Of a DNA stretch of 6,207 nt, positions 1 to 5,990 are shown piece after piece. The stretch comes from a bacterium (GTDB lineage: Bacteria > Babelota > Babeliae > Babelales > JABDEC01). A program made the translations under genes and the position numbers. Position 1 is the stretch's first letter. Each line of letters starts with the position of its first letter. The notes below the pieces were generated by a model. That model worked only from the letters and a program-made list of their open reading frames with translations, was not told the origin of the DNA and ran no database searches. The stretch is from assembly GCA_947486885.1 (NCBI GenBank), contig CANKVQ010000034.1:1-6207 (forward strand), read 5' to 3'.

Positions 1-1001
1 ATGCTAATTTAAAACAAGCTTGGGTCGGCGATAAAACATTTGGTTTAGCGCCAGTCATGAAATACGGCAAAATCAATGGTGCACAAGATACTACACAAGT
101 CGCTGGTTTAAAATTAGAGTTAGGTTACGATTTTATTCGTAAAGAAGATCGCCATTTAGCTGCTAGTTTCTTAGTTGTAGCTCCCACTGGCAATCGATCA
201 ACTGCTGAATATCTATTTGAACCGATCTCAGGTTCTAATAAACAGTGGGAAATCGGGATTGATTTGAATGCCCACTATAATTTCTGGGAACGTGAAGAAT
301 GCAATAAATCTTTGGGTATCCATTTTGATGTAGCATTAATGGGTATGACTAGAAGCACGCAAAAACGCTTATTTGGCTTGCAAGCCGGCGGTCAAACAAG
401 TCCTGGCGGCGCACAACCTTATGTAATTAGTCCATCTTGTGCGACTGGCGCCGGTGCCTCATGGCTCTTACTCAAAGAAGTTGACCCCGATACTGGAATC
501 TTTAAAACTTTACAAAGAGCGTCCAACATTTTAGCCCTAGATGCCAAAATTGGCGCCAGTTTTGAAACCAATTTAGGCCTCATGTTAAAGTATGTTTATA
601 ATCATTTTAGTACTGATTTTGGCTACGAACTTTATTATCGCAATGCTGAAAAAATCAGTGATCGTACGCCAATTGCCGCTAATTATGGTATCATGGGTGG
701 CGTAAAGCTTGAGGCCACTATTAATAATACAGCTAGTACTTCTACGATTGCCATAAATGGCGAAAGGAATGATGACATCGTTTATATTACTGATGCCAAT
801 GTGTGTGAATGTACAGCTTTACATCCAGCATATAGCTCTAGCAAGCTATTTAGCTTCTATCAATATAGCTGGGATAACTGTGATTGGAGTCCAACACTTG
901 GTGCCGGCTACTCATTTGAATGGAGCAATAAACATGCCGGTATTAAAAATATCGCCGTTGCACAATGGTCAGCTTTAATCAAAGGTTCTATATCGTTTTA
1001 A
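1..1001 (+). CDS. Cysteine-rich beta-barrel outer-membrane protein, 5'-truncated by window edge (paralog of the 1312-3045 gene)
   Basis: The frame is open to the left edge; its first full codon is at position 3. The ATG at 57 is internal: the 18 codons before it (ANLKQAWVGDKTFGLAPV) align residue for residue with positions 233-250 of the downstream paralog (SLKDAWKGTQPFGAAPV region). The visible 332 residues match roughly the C-terminal 60% of that protein, at about 60-65% identity by eye over the first ~115 residues and less in the loops. Shared blocks include VAGLK.ELGYDF, FLVVAPTGN, W..NFWER.EC, FETN, GYELYYR, VC.CTAL.P, SWDNCDW and the terminal KGSISF. The C-terminal Phe is the usual signal for beta-barrel insertion by the BAM complex. 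Five cysteines are visible, against six in the same part of the paralog (Tyr at 858-860 replaces one). An N-terminal half with a signal peptide is expected upstream of the window. Outer-membrane location is inferred and the exact function is unknown. Confidence 0.8.
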   Translation, partial: ANLKQAWVGDKTFGLAPVMKYGKINGAQDTTQVAGLKLELGYDFIRKEDRHLAASFLVVAPTGNRSTAEYLFEPISGSNKQWEIGIDLNAHYNFWEREECNKSLGIHFDVALMGMTRSTQKRLFGLQAGGQTSPGGAQPYVISPSCATGAGASWLLLKEVDPDTGIFKTLQRASNILALDAKIGASFETNLGLMLKYVYNHFSTDFGYELYYRNAEKISDRTPIAANYGIMGGVKLEATINNTASTSTIAINGERNDDIVYITDANVCECTALHPAYSSSKLFSFYQYSWDNCDWSPTLGAGYSFEWSNKHAGIKNIAVAQWSALIKGSISF

Positions 1002-1038
1002 GTTAAATTAATTTAAGAATTAAAATAATTTTAAATCT

Positions 1039-1070
1039 TAAAAGGGCCCGGCGCACACCGGGCCCTTTTA
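1039..1070 (+). terminator. Rho-independent terminator after the first outer-membrane protein gene
   Basis: A perfect 13-bp stem (1039-1051 paired with 1058-1070) has a GC-rich core GGGCCCGG/CCGGGCCC, loop CGCACA and flanking A/T runs that give a U-tract. It lies 37 bp after the stop codon of the first gene. It should separate transcription of the two paralogs, making the downstream copy dependent on its own promoter. Confidence 0.9.
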
Positions 1071-1233
1071 TACAGGTTTATTCAGAAAAAAAATTAATTT
1101 TTATGTCAAATGGTTGACTTGGAGATTGAAATGTATTAGCGTTTGTCCAGTAATGCTGATTGAATGAGGGTAGCAGATTAAGAGTCACTGCGATTAGCGG
1201 AAGGAGGGTGGCTTATAAGAGAGTAGTAAATTT

Positions 1234-1264
1234 TTGCCATGAGGCGTTTTCTATACATTATAAA
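1234..1264 (+). promoter_or_regulatory. Possible sigma-70-type promoter for the second outer-membrane protein gene
   Basis: TTGCCA (1234-1239, one mismatch from TTGACA) is followed by TATAAA (1259-1264, one mismatch from TATAAT). The 19-bp spacer is longer than the usual 17. Transcription would begin near 1271, leaving a leader of about 40 nt with the Shine-Dalgarno intact. In such AT-rich DNA similar matches occur by chance, so this is only a candidate. Confidence 0.35.
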
Positions 1265-1298
1265 TCTTACATTACACATTTTTACACTGACTTTATAA

Positions 1299-1304
1299 AA
1301 GGAG
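1299..1304 (+). promoter_or_regulatory. Ribosome binding site of the second outer-membrane protein gene
   Basis: AAGGAG ends 7 nt before the ATG at 1312. It is the strongest Shine-Dalgarno sequence in the window and fixes the start. The minus-strand genes have only weak sites (GGGG before the FabD-like gene, AGAAAG before the ACP-like gene), which fits high expression of the outer-membrane protein. Confidence 0.8.
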
Positions 1305-1311
1305 TCAAAAT

Positions 1312-3045
1312 ATGAAACAAACTTTAAAAAATCTATTTTGCCTAGCTATTTTAGCTAGCACTACAGCTGCTCTCGCAGATTCTTCTTGCGGTGGTAGCGG
1401 TAGTTGTGGCGCCAGTGCTAGTGGCCCTAGCACGGAATGTTGCTTTCCAGCTGGTTATATGATCAATGACAAAGGCAACGTTTATGGACAAACTAACTTC
1501 ACAGCGCATCCAGTTCAATGGGACATGTTCCGTAGAATGGCGGGCGCGTCAACTGAAAAGTTGCACTTATTTGGTGAAGAAGAGTTCTATGGTGTAGCTT
1601 CTTTAGCTTTACAATATCAACAAACCACAGACAATGGTCGCATTGCACAATGGTTCTCGTTCAATAACAGTGGTGCTAACAATGGCGCTATGACTTATGG
1701 ACCAGCTGCTTCCTTAGATGACGCCGTTGCAGCTACAGATGACATCAACTCTTTAAACTTTGGTGTAACTAATTCTGGTACTGTAACTTTCTGCCCTAAA
1801 ATCCAAAACTTCGTTGCTGACATCGACTTGTTCTTTGGTTGGGATGAATTCGTGTGTGGTCTATGGTCAAGATTTAGCATTCCAATTAACTGGACGCGCT
1901 GGACACTGGGCTTAAATGACTCTAACGCTGGTACTGGCGCCACTACTTTCCCAAATGGCTTGTACAATGCGTTTGATGCTGCGACGGCTGTTGATGTTCC
2001 TTACACTAGTTTAAAAGATGCTTGGAAAGGCACACAACCTTTTGGAGCTGCTCCAGTATTGAAAAAAGGACGCATCGATGGTTCACAAAGTGAAACTGCT
2101 GTTGCTGGTCTAAAAATGGAACTTGGTTATGATTTCTTAAGAAGAGATAAAAGTCATTTAGCCTTAAGTTTCTTAGTAGTTGCTCCTACCGGTAACAAGC
2201 CAAATGCTACTTATCTATTTGATGCGATTTCTGGTTCAAGTAAATCTTGGGAAATTGGCGCTGACTTCAATGGTCACTGGAACTTCTGGGAAAGACAAGA
2301 ATGTAACCAATCACTTGGCTTACATTTTGATGTTGCGCTAGTTAGTCAACTTAAATCTTCACAAACTCGTTTGTTTGGTATGAAGAATGGTGGCGTTCAA
2401 GGGGTGGGAGTAAATCAAGCAACTCCAGCAGCATGTAATGTAGCAGCTGGTTCTTCTTGGTTACTCTTGAAACAAGTTTCTGATGGCGCTGCGGGTGTTT
2501 TAACTCCCACAGTAACCGGCTTAGAGCGCGCTGCTAACGTGTTAGCATTGCAAGCCAAGATTGGTGCTGGTTTTGAAACTAATGGTGCGATTTTACTAAA
2601 ATATATTCGCAACCATTTTAGTGTCGATTTAGGTTATGAACTGTACTACCGCAGCCAAGAAAAGCTCAGTAGTCGTGCTACAATTGATCCATATACTTAT
2701 GGTGTTTATGGCGCCACTCTTGATAACACTGATGCTATTAATTATTTATCTCCAGCTTCTGCTAGCACTTCTACCATTGGTAATCCAGCTTACCCTGATT
2801 ACTTAAATGGTGCAGACACTTTCGTATACCTACAAGACTCAGATGTTTGTGCCTGCACAGCCTTACAACCAGCTACACTTTCTAACAAAGTCTTCGGATT
2901 CTGCGAATATAGTTGGGATAATTGTGATTGGGATCCTACAGTTGGTCTAGGTGCTTCATACGAAATTGGTGCTTCAAAAAGCGGCGCTAAAAATGTGGCA
3001 TTAAATCAATGGTCAGTCTTGGCTAAAGGCTCGATTTCATTTTAA
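1312..3045 (+). CDS. Cysteine-rich beta-barrel outer-membrane protein, complete (Dependentiae-like surface protein family)
   Basis: This 577-residue exported protein probably forms an abundant outer-membrane beta-barrel. Residues 1-22 are a typical signal peptide: basic start MKQTLKN, hydrophobic core, and A-L-A before D23. The mature N-terminus is Gly/Ser/Cys-rich, with C26, C32, C43 and C44. The remaining cysteines are C161, C182, C331, C375, C513, C515, C531 and C537, giving 12 in the mature protein and suggesting disulfide cross-linking. The body has many aromatic, alternating amphipathic segments (LFGEEEFYGVASLALQY near 86-102, FLVVAPTGN, NFWER, GYELYYR) and ends in SISF, the C-terminal Phe pattern of BAM-assembled barrels. 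No lipobox is seen. The start is set by AAGGAG 7 nt upstream. A paralog lies directly upstream on the same strand. The family resembles, from memory, expanded outer-membrane protein families of TM6/Dependentiae. Whether it acts as porin, adhesin or structural protein cannot be told from the sequence. Confidence 0.82.
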   Translation: MKQTLKNLFCLAILASTTAALADSSCGGSGSCGASASGPSTECCFPAGYMINDKGNVYGQTNFTAHPVQWDMFRRMAGASTEKLHLFGEEEFYGVASLALQYQQTTDNGRIAQWFSFNNSGANNGAMTYGPAASLDDAVAATDDINSLNFGVTNSGTVTFCPKIQNFVADIDLFFGWDEFVCGLWSRFSIPINWTRWTLGLNDSNAGTGATTFPNGLYNAFDAATAVDVPYTSLKDAWKGTQPFGAAPVLKKGRIDGSQSETAVAGLKMELGYDFLRRDKSHLALSFLVVAPTGNKPNATYLFDAISGSSKSWEIGADFNGHWNFWERQECNQSLGLHFDVALVSQLKSSQTRLFGMKNGGVQGVGVNQATPAACNVAAGSSWLLLKQVSDGAAGVLTPTVTGLERAANVLALQAKIGAGFETNGAILLKYIRNHFSVDLGYELYYRSQEKLSSRATIDPYTYGVYGATLDNTDAINYLSPASASTSTIGNPAYPDYLNGADTFVYLQDSDVCACTALQPATLSNKVFGFCEYSWDNCDWDPTVGLGASYEIGASKSGAKNVALNQWSVLAKGSISF

Positions 3046-3089
3046 TACACTAAGTTAAATAGCCCTAGTGGCTAGCAAAACAAGTACTA

Positions 3090-3119
3090 AAAAAGGCTCG
3101 GGATTTCTCGAGCCTTTTT
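3090..3119. terminator. Bidirectional rho-independent terminator between convergent genes
   Basis: The core GGCTCGGG (3095-3102) pairs with CTCGAGCC (3107-3114), with one G-T pair, around loop ATTT. It is flanked by AAAAA (3090-3094) and TTTTT (3115-3119), so a U-tract follows the hairpin in both directions. It lies 45 bp after the stop of the + strand outer-membrane protein gene and 20 bp after the stop of the minus-strand ACP-like gene, and so serves both. Confidence 0.88.
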
Positions 3120-3126
3120 GCTATTA

Positions 3127-3154
3127 AAAAAATTAAATTCAAAAAATTAAATTC
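3127..3154. repeat. 14-bp perfect tandem duplication over the 3' end of the ACP-like gene
   Basis: The unit AAAAAATTAAATTC occurs twice in tandem (3127-3140 and 3141-3154). The ACP-like gene's TGA stop (3139-3141, minus strand) spans the junction. With a single unit the reading frame would miss this stop and run on through the terminator hairpin. Confidence 0.9.
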
Positions 3155-3462
3155 AAAGCTTCGCGCTGCATTAAGTAATCGACTATATTATTTATATTAG
3201 TTAATTCGACACTATCTTCGTCGGGAATTTCTAACTTAAACTGGTCTTCTAGTTTAATTAAAATTTCAAATAAATCGAGTTGCTCTAAACCTAAATCAAA
3301 AAAGTGTTGCTCAAAATTTAACTTATTTTCGCCAGTGCTTTTCCATAGTTCGGCACTTTTTAACTGGTCAATGATTATCTGCACTACTTGTTTTTCTAGC
3401 TCTAACTGTCTAGGACTAGTTTGGGCTTGCTCTATTAAATTAGTCGGGTCGATTAGGCTCAT
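3139..3462 (-). CDS. Acyl-carrier-protein-like protein lacking the phosphopantetheine serine
   Basis: The 107-residue protein has the acyl carrier protein fold pattern. Helix I is at about 20-35 (LELEKQVVQIIIDQL), the loop with FFDLG is at 54-58, helix II QLDLFEILIKLEDQF at 61-75, and IPDED plus helices III-IV follow to about 98 (INNIVDYL). It aligns closely with AcpP (EIPDE and helix II are nearly superimposable). The canonical D-S-L, whose Ser carries 4'-phosphopantetheine, reads E60-Q61-L62, so it cannot be primed in the standard way. It also has an extra ~18 residues at the N-terminus and about 8 at the C-terminus; typical ACPs are about 78 residues. The ATG overlaps the end of the FabD-like gene by 23 bp in a different frame, with weak SD AGAAAG 5 nt upstream, so translational coupling is likely. 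It may be a regulatory, scaffold or decoy carrier, or a divergent ACP domain protein of unknown role. Confidence 0.82.
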   Translation of the reverse strand: MSLIDPTNLIEQAQTSPRQLELEKQVVQIIIDQLKSAELWKSTGENKLNFEQHFFDLGLEQLDLFEILIKLEDQFKLEIPDEDSVELTNINNIVDYLMQREALNLIF

Positions 3463-4435
3463 AAGTACTTTCTGTGATAGTTTCTGGATTATTATTATTA
3501 TTTAATTTTTGTTTTAAAATTTCTAAGTCAGCTAATTTAGTAAAACTTAAAACTATTTTATCGGGATATAACTGTTGTAAACTAGCCGTTAAGACTGCCA
3601 GTGGTCCAACTTCGATAATCATATCACAATCTGCAAATTGGGTCTGCACTTTATGCCACAAAATTGGTTTAGTGATTTGCGCGATTAACTCAGTACGAAT
3701 TTGCTTGCTAGTTTTAATTACTTTGCCAGAGATGCCACTAATATATGGGATATTTAACTCTTTAAAATCTACTTTTAATAGATATTCAGCTAACCGATCA
3801 GCTACACCAGACATAATATTAGAATGTAAATCATAAGCTAAATCTAAATCTTGAATTACTAGATTTTTAATTTTTAGTGACACTAAAGCTTGTTCAAAAA
3901 GCTCAACTTGAGCTTTTGGCCCTGAAATCATAAAATCAGTTTTACTATATTGTACAGCTAAAACTAATTGCGCATCTGGTACCTGTGCCAATAATTTAGT
4001 GTAAATTCGATTGAAAATAGTAATAGACAAACCCGTAATTCTAATTACTTTGGGATCGATTGTAGCCAAAGCTTCTAAATAAAATTGCGCATATTTTTTT
4101 AATAAATATAACCCATCGGGAAAGCTAAATCCGCCAGCCGCAAATAGTGCCGCATAGCGACCAATACACAAGCCTGCTACTTGATCAGCTTTAATATTAT
4201 TTTCTAATAAGACACTATAGAGTGCTACTTCGATTAAAAAAATCGATAAATAAGCATTCGAAACTTGTGAAAGTTCTTGATCGGAAGAAGCAAAGCAAAG
4301 TTTTACAAAATTAATATCTAAACAGTTATGTGCTTCCTCGAAATATTCCTGCACAATCCGTGATTCGTCATAGAAGTCTTTGCCCATACCCACAAATTGG
4401 CTACCATAGCCCGGAAATACGATTCCAATTTTCAT
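3440..4435 (-). CDS. FabD-like acyltransferase-fold protein with altered active site
   Basis: The 331-residue protein matches malonyl-CoA:ACP transacylase (FabD) along its length. It starts FPGYGSQFVGMG (family FPGQGSQ) and has the nucleophile-elbow region GLCIGRYAALFAAG at 88-101, the L-H-S-N-I-M segment at 203-208, Q253 before KPILW, and EVGPLAVLT at 275-283. In true FabD the second motif is GHSxGEY, with Ser as nucleophile. Here it is L89-C90-I91-G92-R93. Y10 replaces the oxyanion-hole Gln, and Y115 sits where FabD has the Arg that binds the malonyl carboxylate. The second catalytic residue, His, is retained as H204. Malonyl transfer is therefore unlikely; a Cys-based acyltransferase or a non-catalytic role is possible. 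The C-terminus carries a polar tail with five Asn (312-316) that overlaps the downstream ACP-like gene. The start fits the family N-terminus, with GGGG 7 nt upstream. It lies 73 bp after gltX. Confidence 0.8.
   Translation of the reverse strand: MKIGIVFPGYGSQFVGMGKDFYDESRIVQEYFEEAHNCLDINFVKLCFASSDQELSQVSNAYLSIFLIEVALYSVLLENNIKADQVAGLCIGRYAALFAAGGFSFPDGLYLLKKYAQFYLEALATIDPKVIRITGLSITIFNRIYTKLLAQVPDAQLVLAVQYSKTDFMISGPKAQVELFEQALVSLKIKNLVIQDLDLAYDLHSNIMSGVADRLAEYLLKVDFKELNIPYISGISGKVIKTSKQIRTELIAQITKPILWHKVQTQFADCDMIIEVGPLAVLTASLQQLYPDKIVLSFTKLADLEILKQKLNNNNNPETITESTYEPNRPD
3488..3502. repeat. Trinucleotide repeat (ATT)5 encoding a poly-Asn stretch
   Basis: Five ATT units read as five AAT codons on the minus strand, giving Asn 312-316 in the tail of the FabD-like protein. 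The unit is three bases, so length changes would alter the linker and not the frame. Confidence 0.85.
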
Positions 4436-4489
4436 AAATATACCCCAACTAAAATTAATCTAATTTTTAATTTAATTTAGGGCAAAATA

Positions 4490-4495
4490 ATTATA
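4490..4495 (-). promoter_or_regulatory. Possible -10 element for the FabD-like/ACP-like pair
   Basis: A perfect TATAAT on the minus strand lies in the 73-bp gap between gltX and the FabD-like gene. Transcription would start near 4483, with a leader of about 47 nt containing the GGGG ribosome binding site. No good -35 box is seen 16-18 bp upstream, and the region is very AT-rich, so read-through from gltX is an equally good explanation. Confidence 0.3.
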
Positions 4496-4508
4496 ATACA
4501 CAAGAGAT

Positions 4509-5924
4509 CTATGATTTTATTAGTTTTTGAATTCTGGCAATTACTTCAGATTTGGGAAAAATTGCTAGCAACTCTGCAATGCTAGGACTAGCGGTATGAC
4601 CAATTAACGCTAATCTAATGGGATGCGCTAGATCGGGCAAATTTAAGCTTGCTTGAACACAAAGCTGCTTAAGCGAATTTAAAATTTCGGGTGCTGACCA
4701 ATTAGCTAAATTTTCCCAATTTAAAATTAGCTGGTTCAGTTGAGTTTTAAGCTCAGAAAAATTTGGTGCAACCCATTTGTCTAATTCAGCTTGATTATAA
4801 GTTACTGGCGCTTGATCTAAAGCTAAAACAATTTCAGCTAGTTCTGTTAAAACTTTTACCCGAGCTTTATATAATTCCAGTAAAGCTAAAATCTGTGTTG
4901 CTTGAAATAATTGAAACTTAGTTAAATAATCTTGATCTAAATCACGCACAATTAAATCTAGTAGTTGCTGTGCAGCATAGTTTTTTAAATAAGTACTATT
5001 AACCCAAGTTAATTTATCAAGATCAAAAATCGAACCACTTTTACCAACATGATCTAAATCAAAAAATTCGATTAGCTCTAATCTAGTAAAAATTTCTTGA
5101 TCGCCATGTGACCAGCCCAATCTGACTAAATAATTAAATAGCGCTTCGGCTAAATAACCCTTTAATCTGTAATCTTCGACTGCTACGGCAGCTTCACGCT
5201 TACTTAATTTACGGCCATCACGACCTAAAATTAGCGGTAAATGTGCAAATTCAGGTGTCTTAAAATTAAAAGCTTGGTAAAGTAAAATCTGTTTTGGCGT
5301 ATTACTCAAATGTTCTTCACCACGGATCACATGCGTAATCGCCATTTCGTGATCGTCGATCACTACGGCAAAATTATACATAGGAGTCCCATCGGCTCTA
5401 GCGATTACAAAGTCATCTAACTGATTTAGCTCAAAACTAATTGGTCCATAAACTAAATCTGTAAAATTAATACTCGTAAGATTATTTGCGCTAGTACTAA
5501 CTTGATTATTTTGTGCAAAATTTTCTGGCAGCTTAAATCTAATGGCCCCACTGGTTAAATTTTTATTACGGCAAATGCGATCGTAAATTCTATAATCTGT
5601 CGCCGTAGCTAAATCTAATTGCACTGGACAGTTGCAGTAGTAAGCTTTTTTTTCTATTAATAGCTTAACTAAATACTGCTGATATAAACTAGTTCGCTCC
5701 GACTGAATTACTACCGGCTCGTCCCACGTGATCCCCATCCAATCTAACGCGGAATAAATCGCTTTAGTATGCTCTGGCTTGGAACGCTCAAGATCAGTAT
5801 CTTCGATTCTTAGTAAAAATTTACCCTGATGGTGTCGCGCAAATAGCCAGTTAAAAATCACCGAGCGTAAAGAACCAAGATGTAAGGACCCCGTCGGTGA
5901 CGGCGCATAACGCACACGTATCAT
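4509..5924 (-). CDS. gltX: Glutamyl-tRNA synthetase
   Basis: This 471-residue class I aminoacyl-tRNA synthetase charges tRNA-Glu in the cytoplasm, and its length is normal for bacterial GluRS. The N-terminus has YAPSPTGSLHLGSLRS, with the HIGH-type motif as HLGS (residues 15-18), then RIEDTDLERS. The catalytic domain continues with DDFVIARADGTPMYNFAVVIDD, HVIRGEEHLSNTPKQ and the KMSKS-type KLSKR at 239-243. The C-terminal half (about 310-471) is the helical anticodon-binding part. The zinc-type insertion is present in altered form: C97-x-C99 and C118-x-N120, where the E. coli pattern ends in His, and the spacing between the two halves is shorter. The start is supported by direct alignment of MIRVRYAPSPTG with family members; the SD is weak. 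It lies 66 bp after a TPR-type gene and 73 bp before the FabD-like gene, all on the same strand. Without seeing the genome I cannot say whether it also charges tRNA-Gln. Confidence 0.96.
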   Translation of the reverse strand: MIRVRYAPSPTGSLHLGSLRSVIFNWLFARHHQGKFLLRIEDTDLERSKPEHTKAIYSALDWMGITWDEPVVIQSERTSLYQQYLVKLLIEKKAYYCNCPVQLDLATATDYRIYDRICRNKNLTSGAIRFKLPENFAQNNQVSTSANNLTSINFTDLVYGPISFELNQLDDFVIARADGTPMYNFAVVIDDHEMAITHVIRGEEHLSNTPKQILLYQAFNFKTPEFAHLPLILGRDGRKLSKREAAVAVEDYRLKGYLAEALFNYLVRLGWSHGDQEIFTRLELIEFFDLDHVGKSGSIFDLDKLTWVNSTYLKNYAAQQLLDLIVRDLDQDYLTKFQLFQATQILALLELYKARVKVLTELAEIVLALDQAPVTYNQAELDKWVAPNFSELKTQLNQLILNWENLANWSAPEILNSLKQLCVQASLNLPDLAHPIRLALIGHTASPSIAELLAIFPKSEVIARIQKLIKS

Positions 5925-5990
5925 ATAATTATTATCTCACTAATACTTTTACTATATTATTTTCCCGCTCGTCCCTTGCGAGTACTGGGC

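Larger units (their letters stand above)
1071..1311. other. Intergenic region upstream of the second outer-membrane protein gene; no gene seen
   Basis: Together with the terminator this makes up the 310-bp gap between the two paralogs. I find no open frame longer than about 20 codons on either strand and no tRNA-like sequence. Positions about 1121-1225 are clearly richer in G and purines (for example GGAAGGAGGGTGG at 1199-1211) than the AT-rich flanks. This is the expected place for the promoter and untranslated leader of the 1312 gene. The purine-rich block contains an SD-like GGAGG that has no start codon at a usable distance opening a real frame. Confidence 0.5.

Noticed and set aside
57..59. 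ATG at 57 as the start of the first gene
   Set aside because: The frame is open upstream to the window edge and the upstream codons align with the interior of the paralog, so it is an internal Met.
757..978. Open + strand frame inside the first outer-membrane protein gene
   Set aside because: It is out of frame with a protein supported by strong paralog alignment, and it has no family resemblance or ribosome binding site.
1114..1139. TTGACT with TATTAG as a promoter in the intergenic region
   Set aside because: The spacer is only 14 bp and the -10 match is poor.
1294..1299. TATAAA as a -10 box for the second outer-membrane protein gene
   Set aside because: It directly abuts the Shine-Dalgarno; transcription from it would start after the ribosome binding site.
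1695..1967. Minus-strand open frame opposite the second outer-membrane protein gene
   Set aside because: It is an antisense shadow of a well-supported gene, with no recognisable domain.
2415..2612. Minus-strand open frame opposite the second outer-membrane protein gene
   Set aside because: It is short, antisense to a conserved block, and has no supporting motif.
3060..3074. Small hairpin TAGCC/GGCTA after the second outer-membrane protein gene
   Set aside because: It has a 5-bp stem with no U-tract; the much stronger terminator follows about 15 bp later.
3474..3836. Plus-strand open frame opposite the FabD-like gene
   Set aside because: It is antisense to a gene with clear FabD family motifs, and its translation resembles no known protein.
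4451..4467. AT-only hairpin after gltX as a terminator
   Set aside because: It has a 7-bp stem with no G-C pairs, is too weak, and such sequences are frequent by chance in this AT-rich gap.
5964..5989. Imperfect hairpin (CTCG/CGAG with outer CCC/GGG) between the TPR-type gene and gltX
   Set aside because: The stem is short and interrupted, and no U-tract follows in either direction, so I do not call a terminator.
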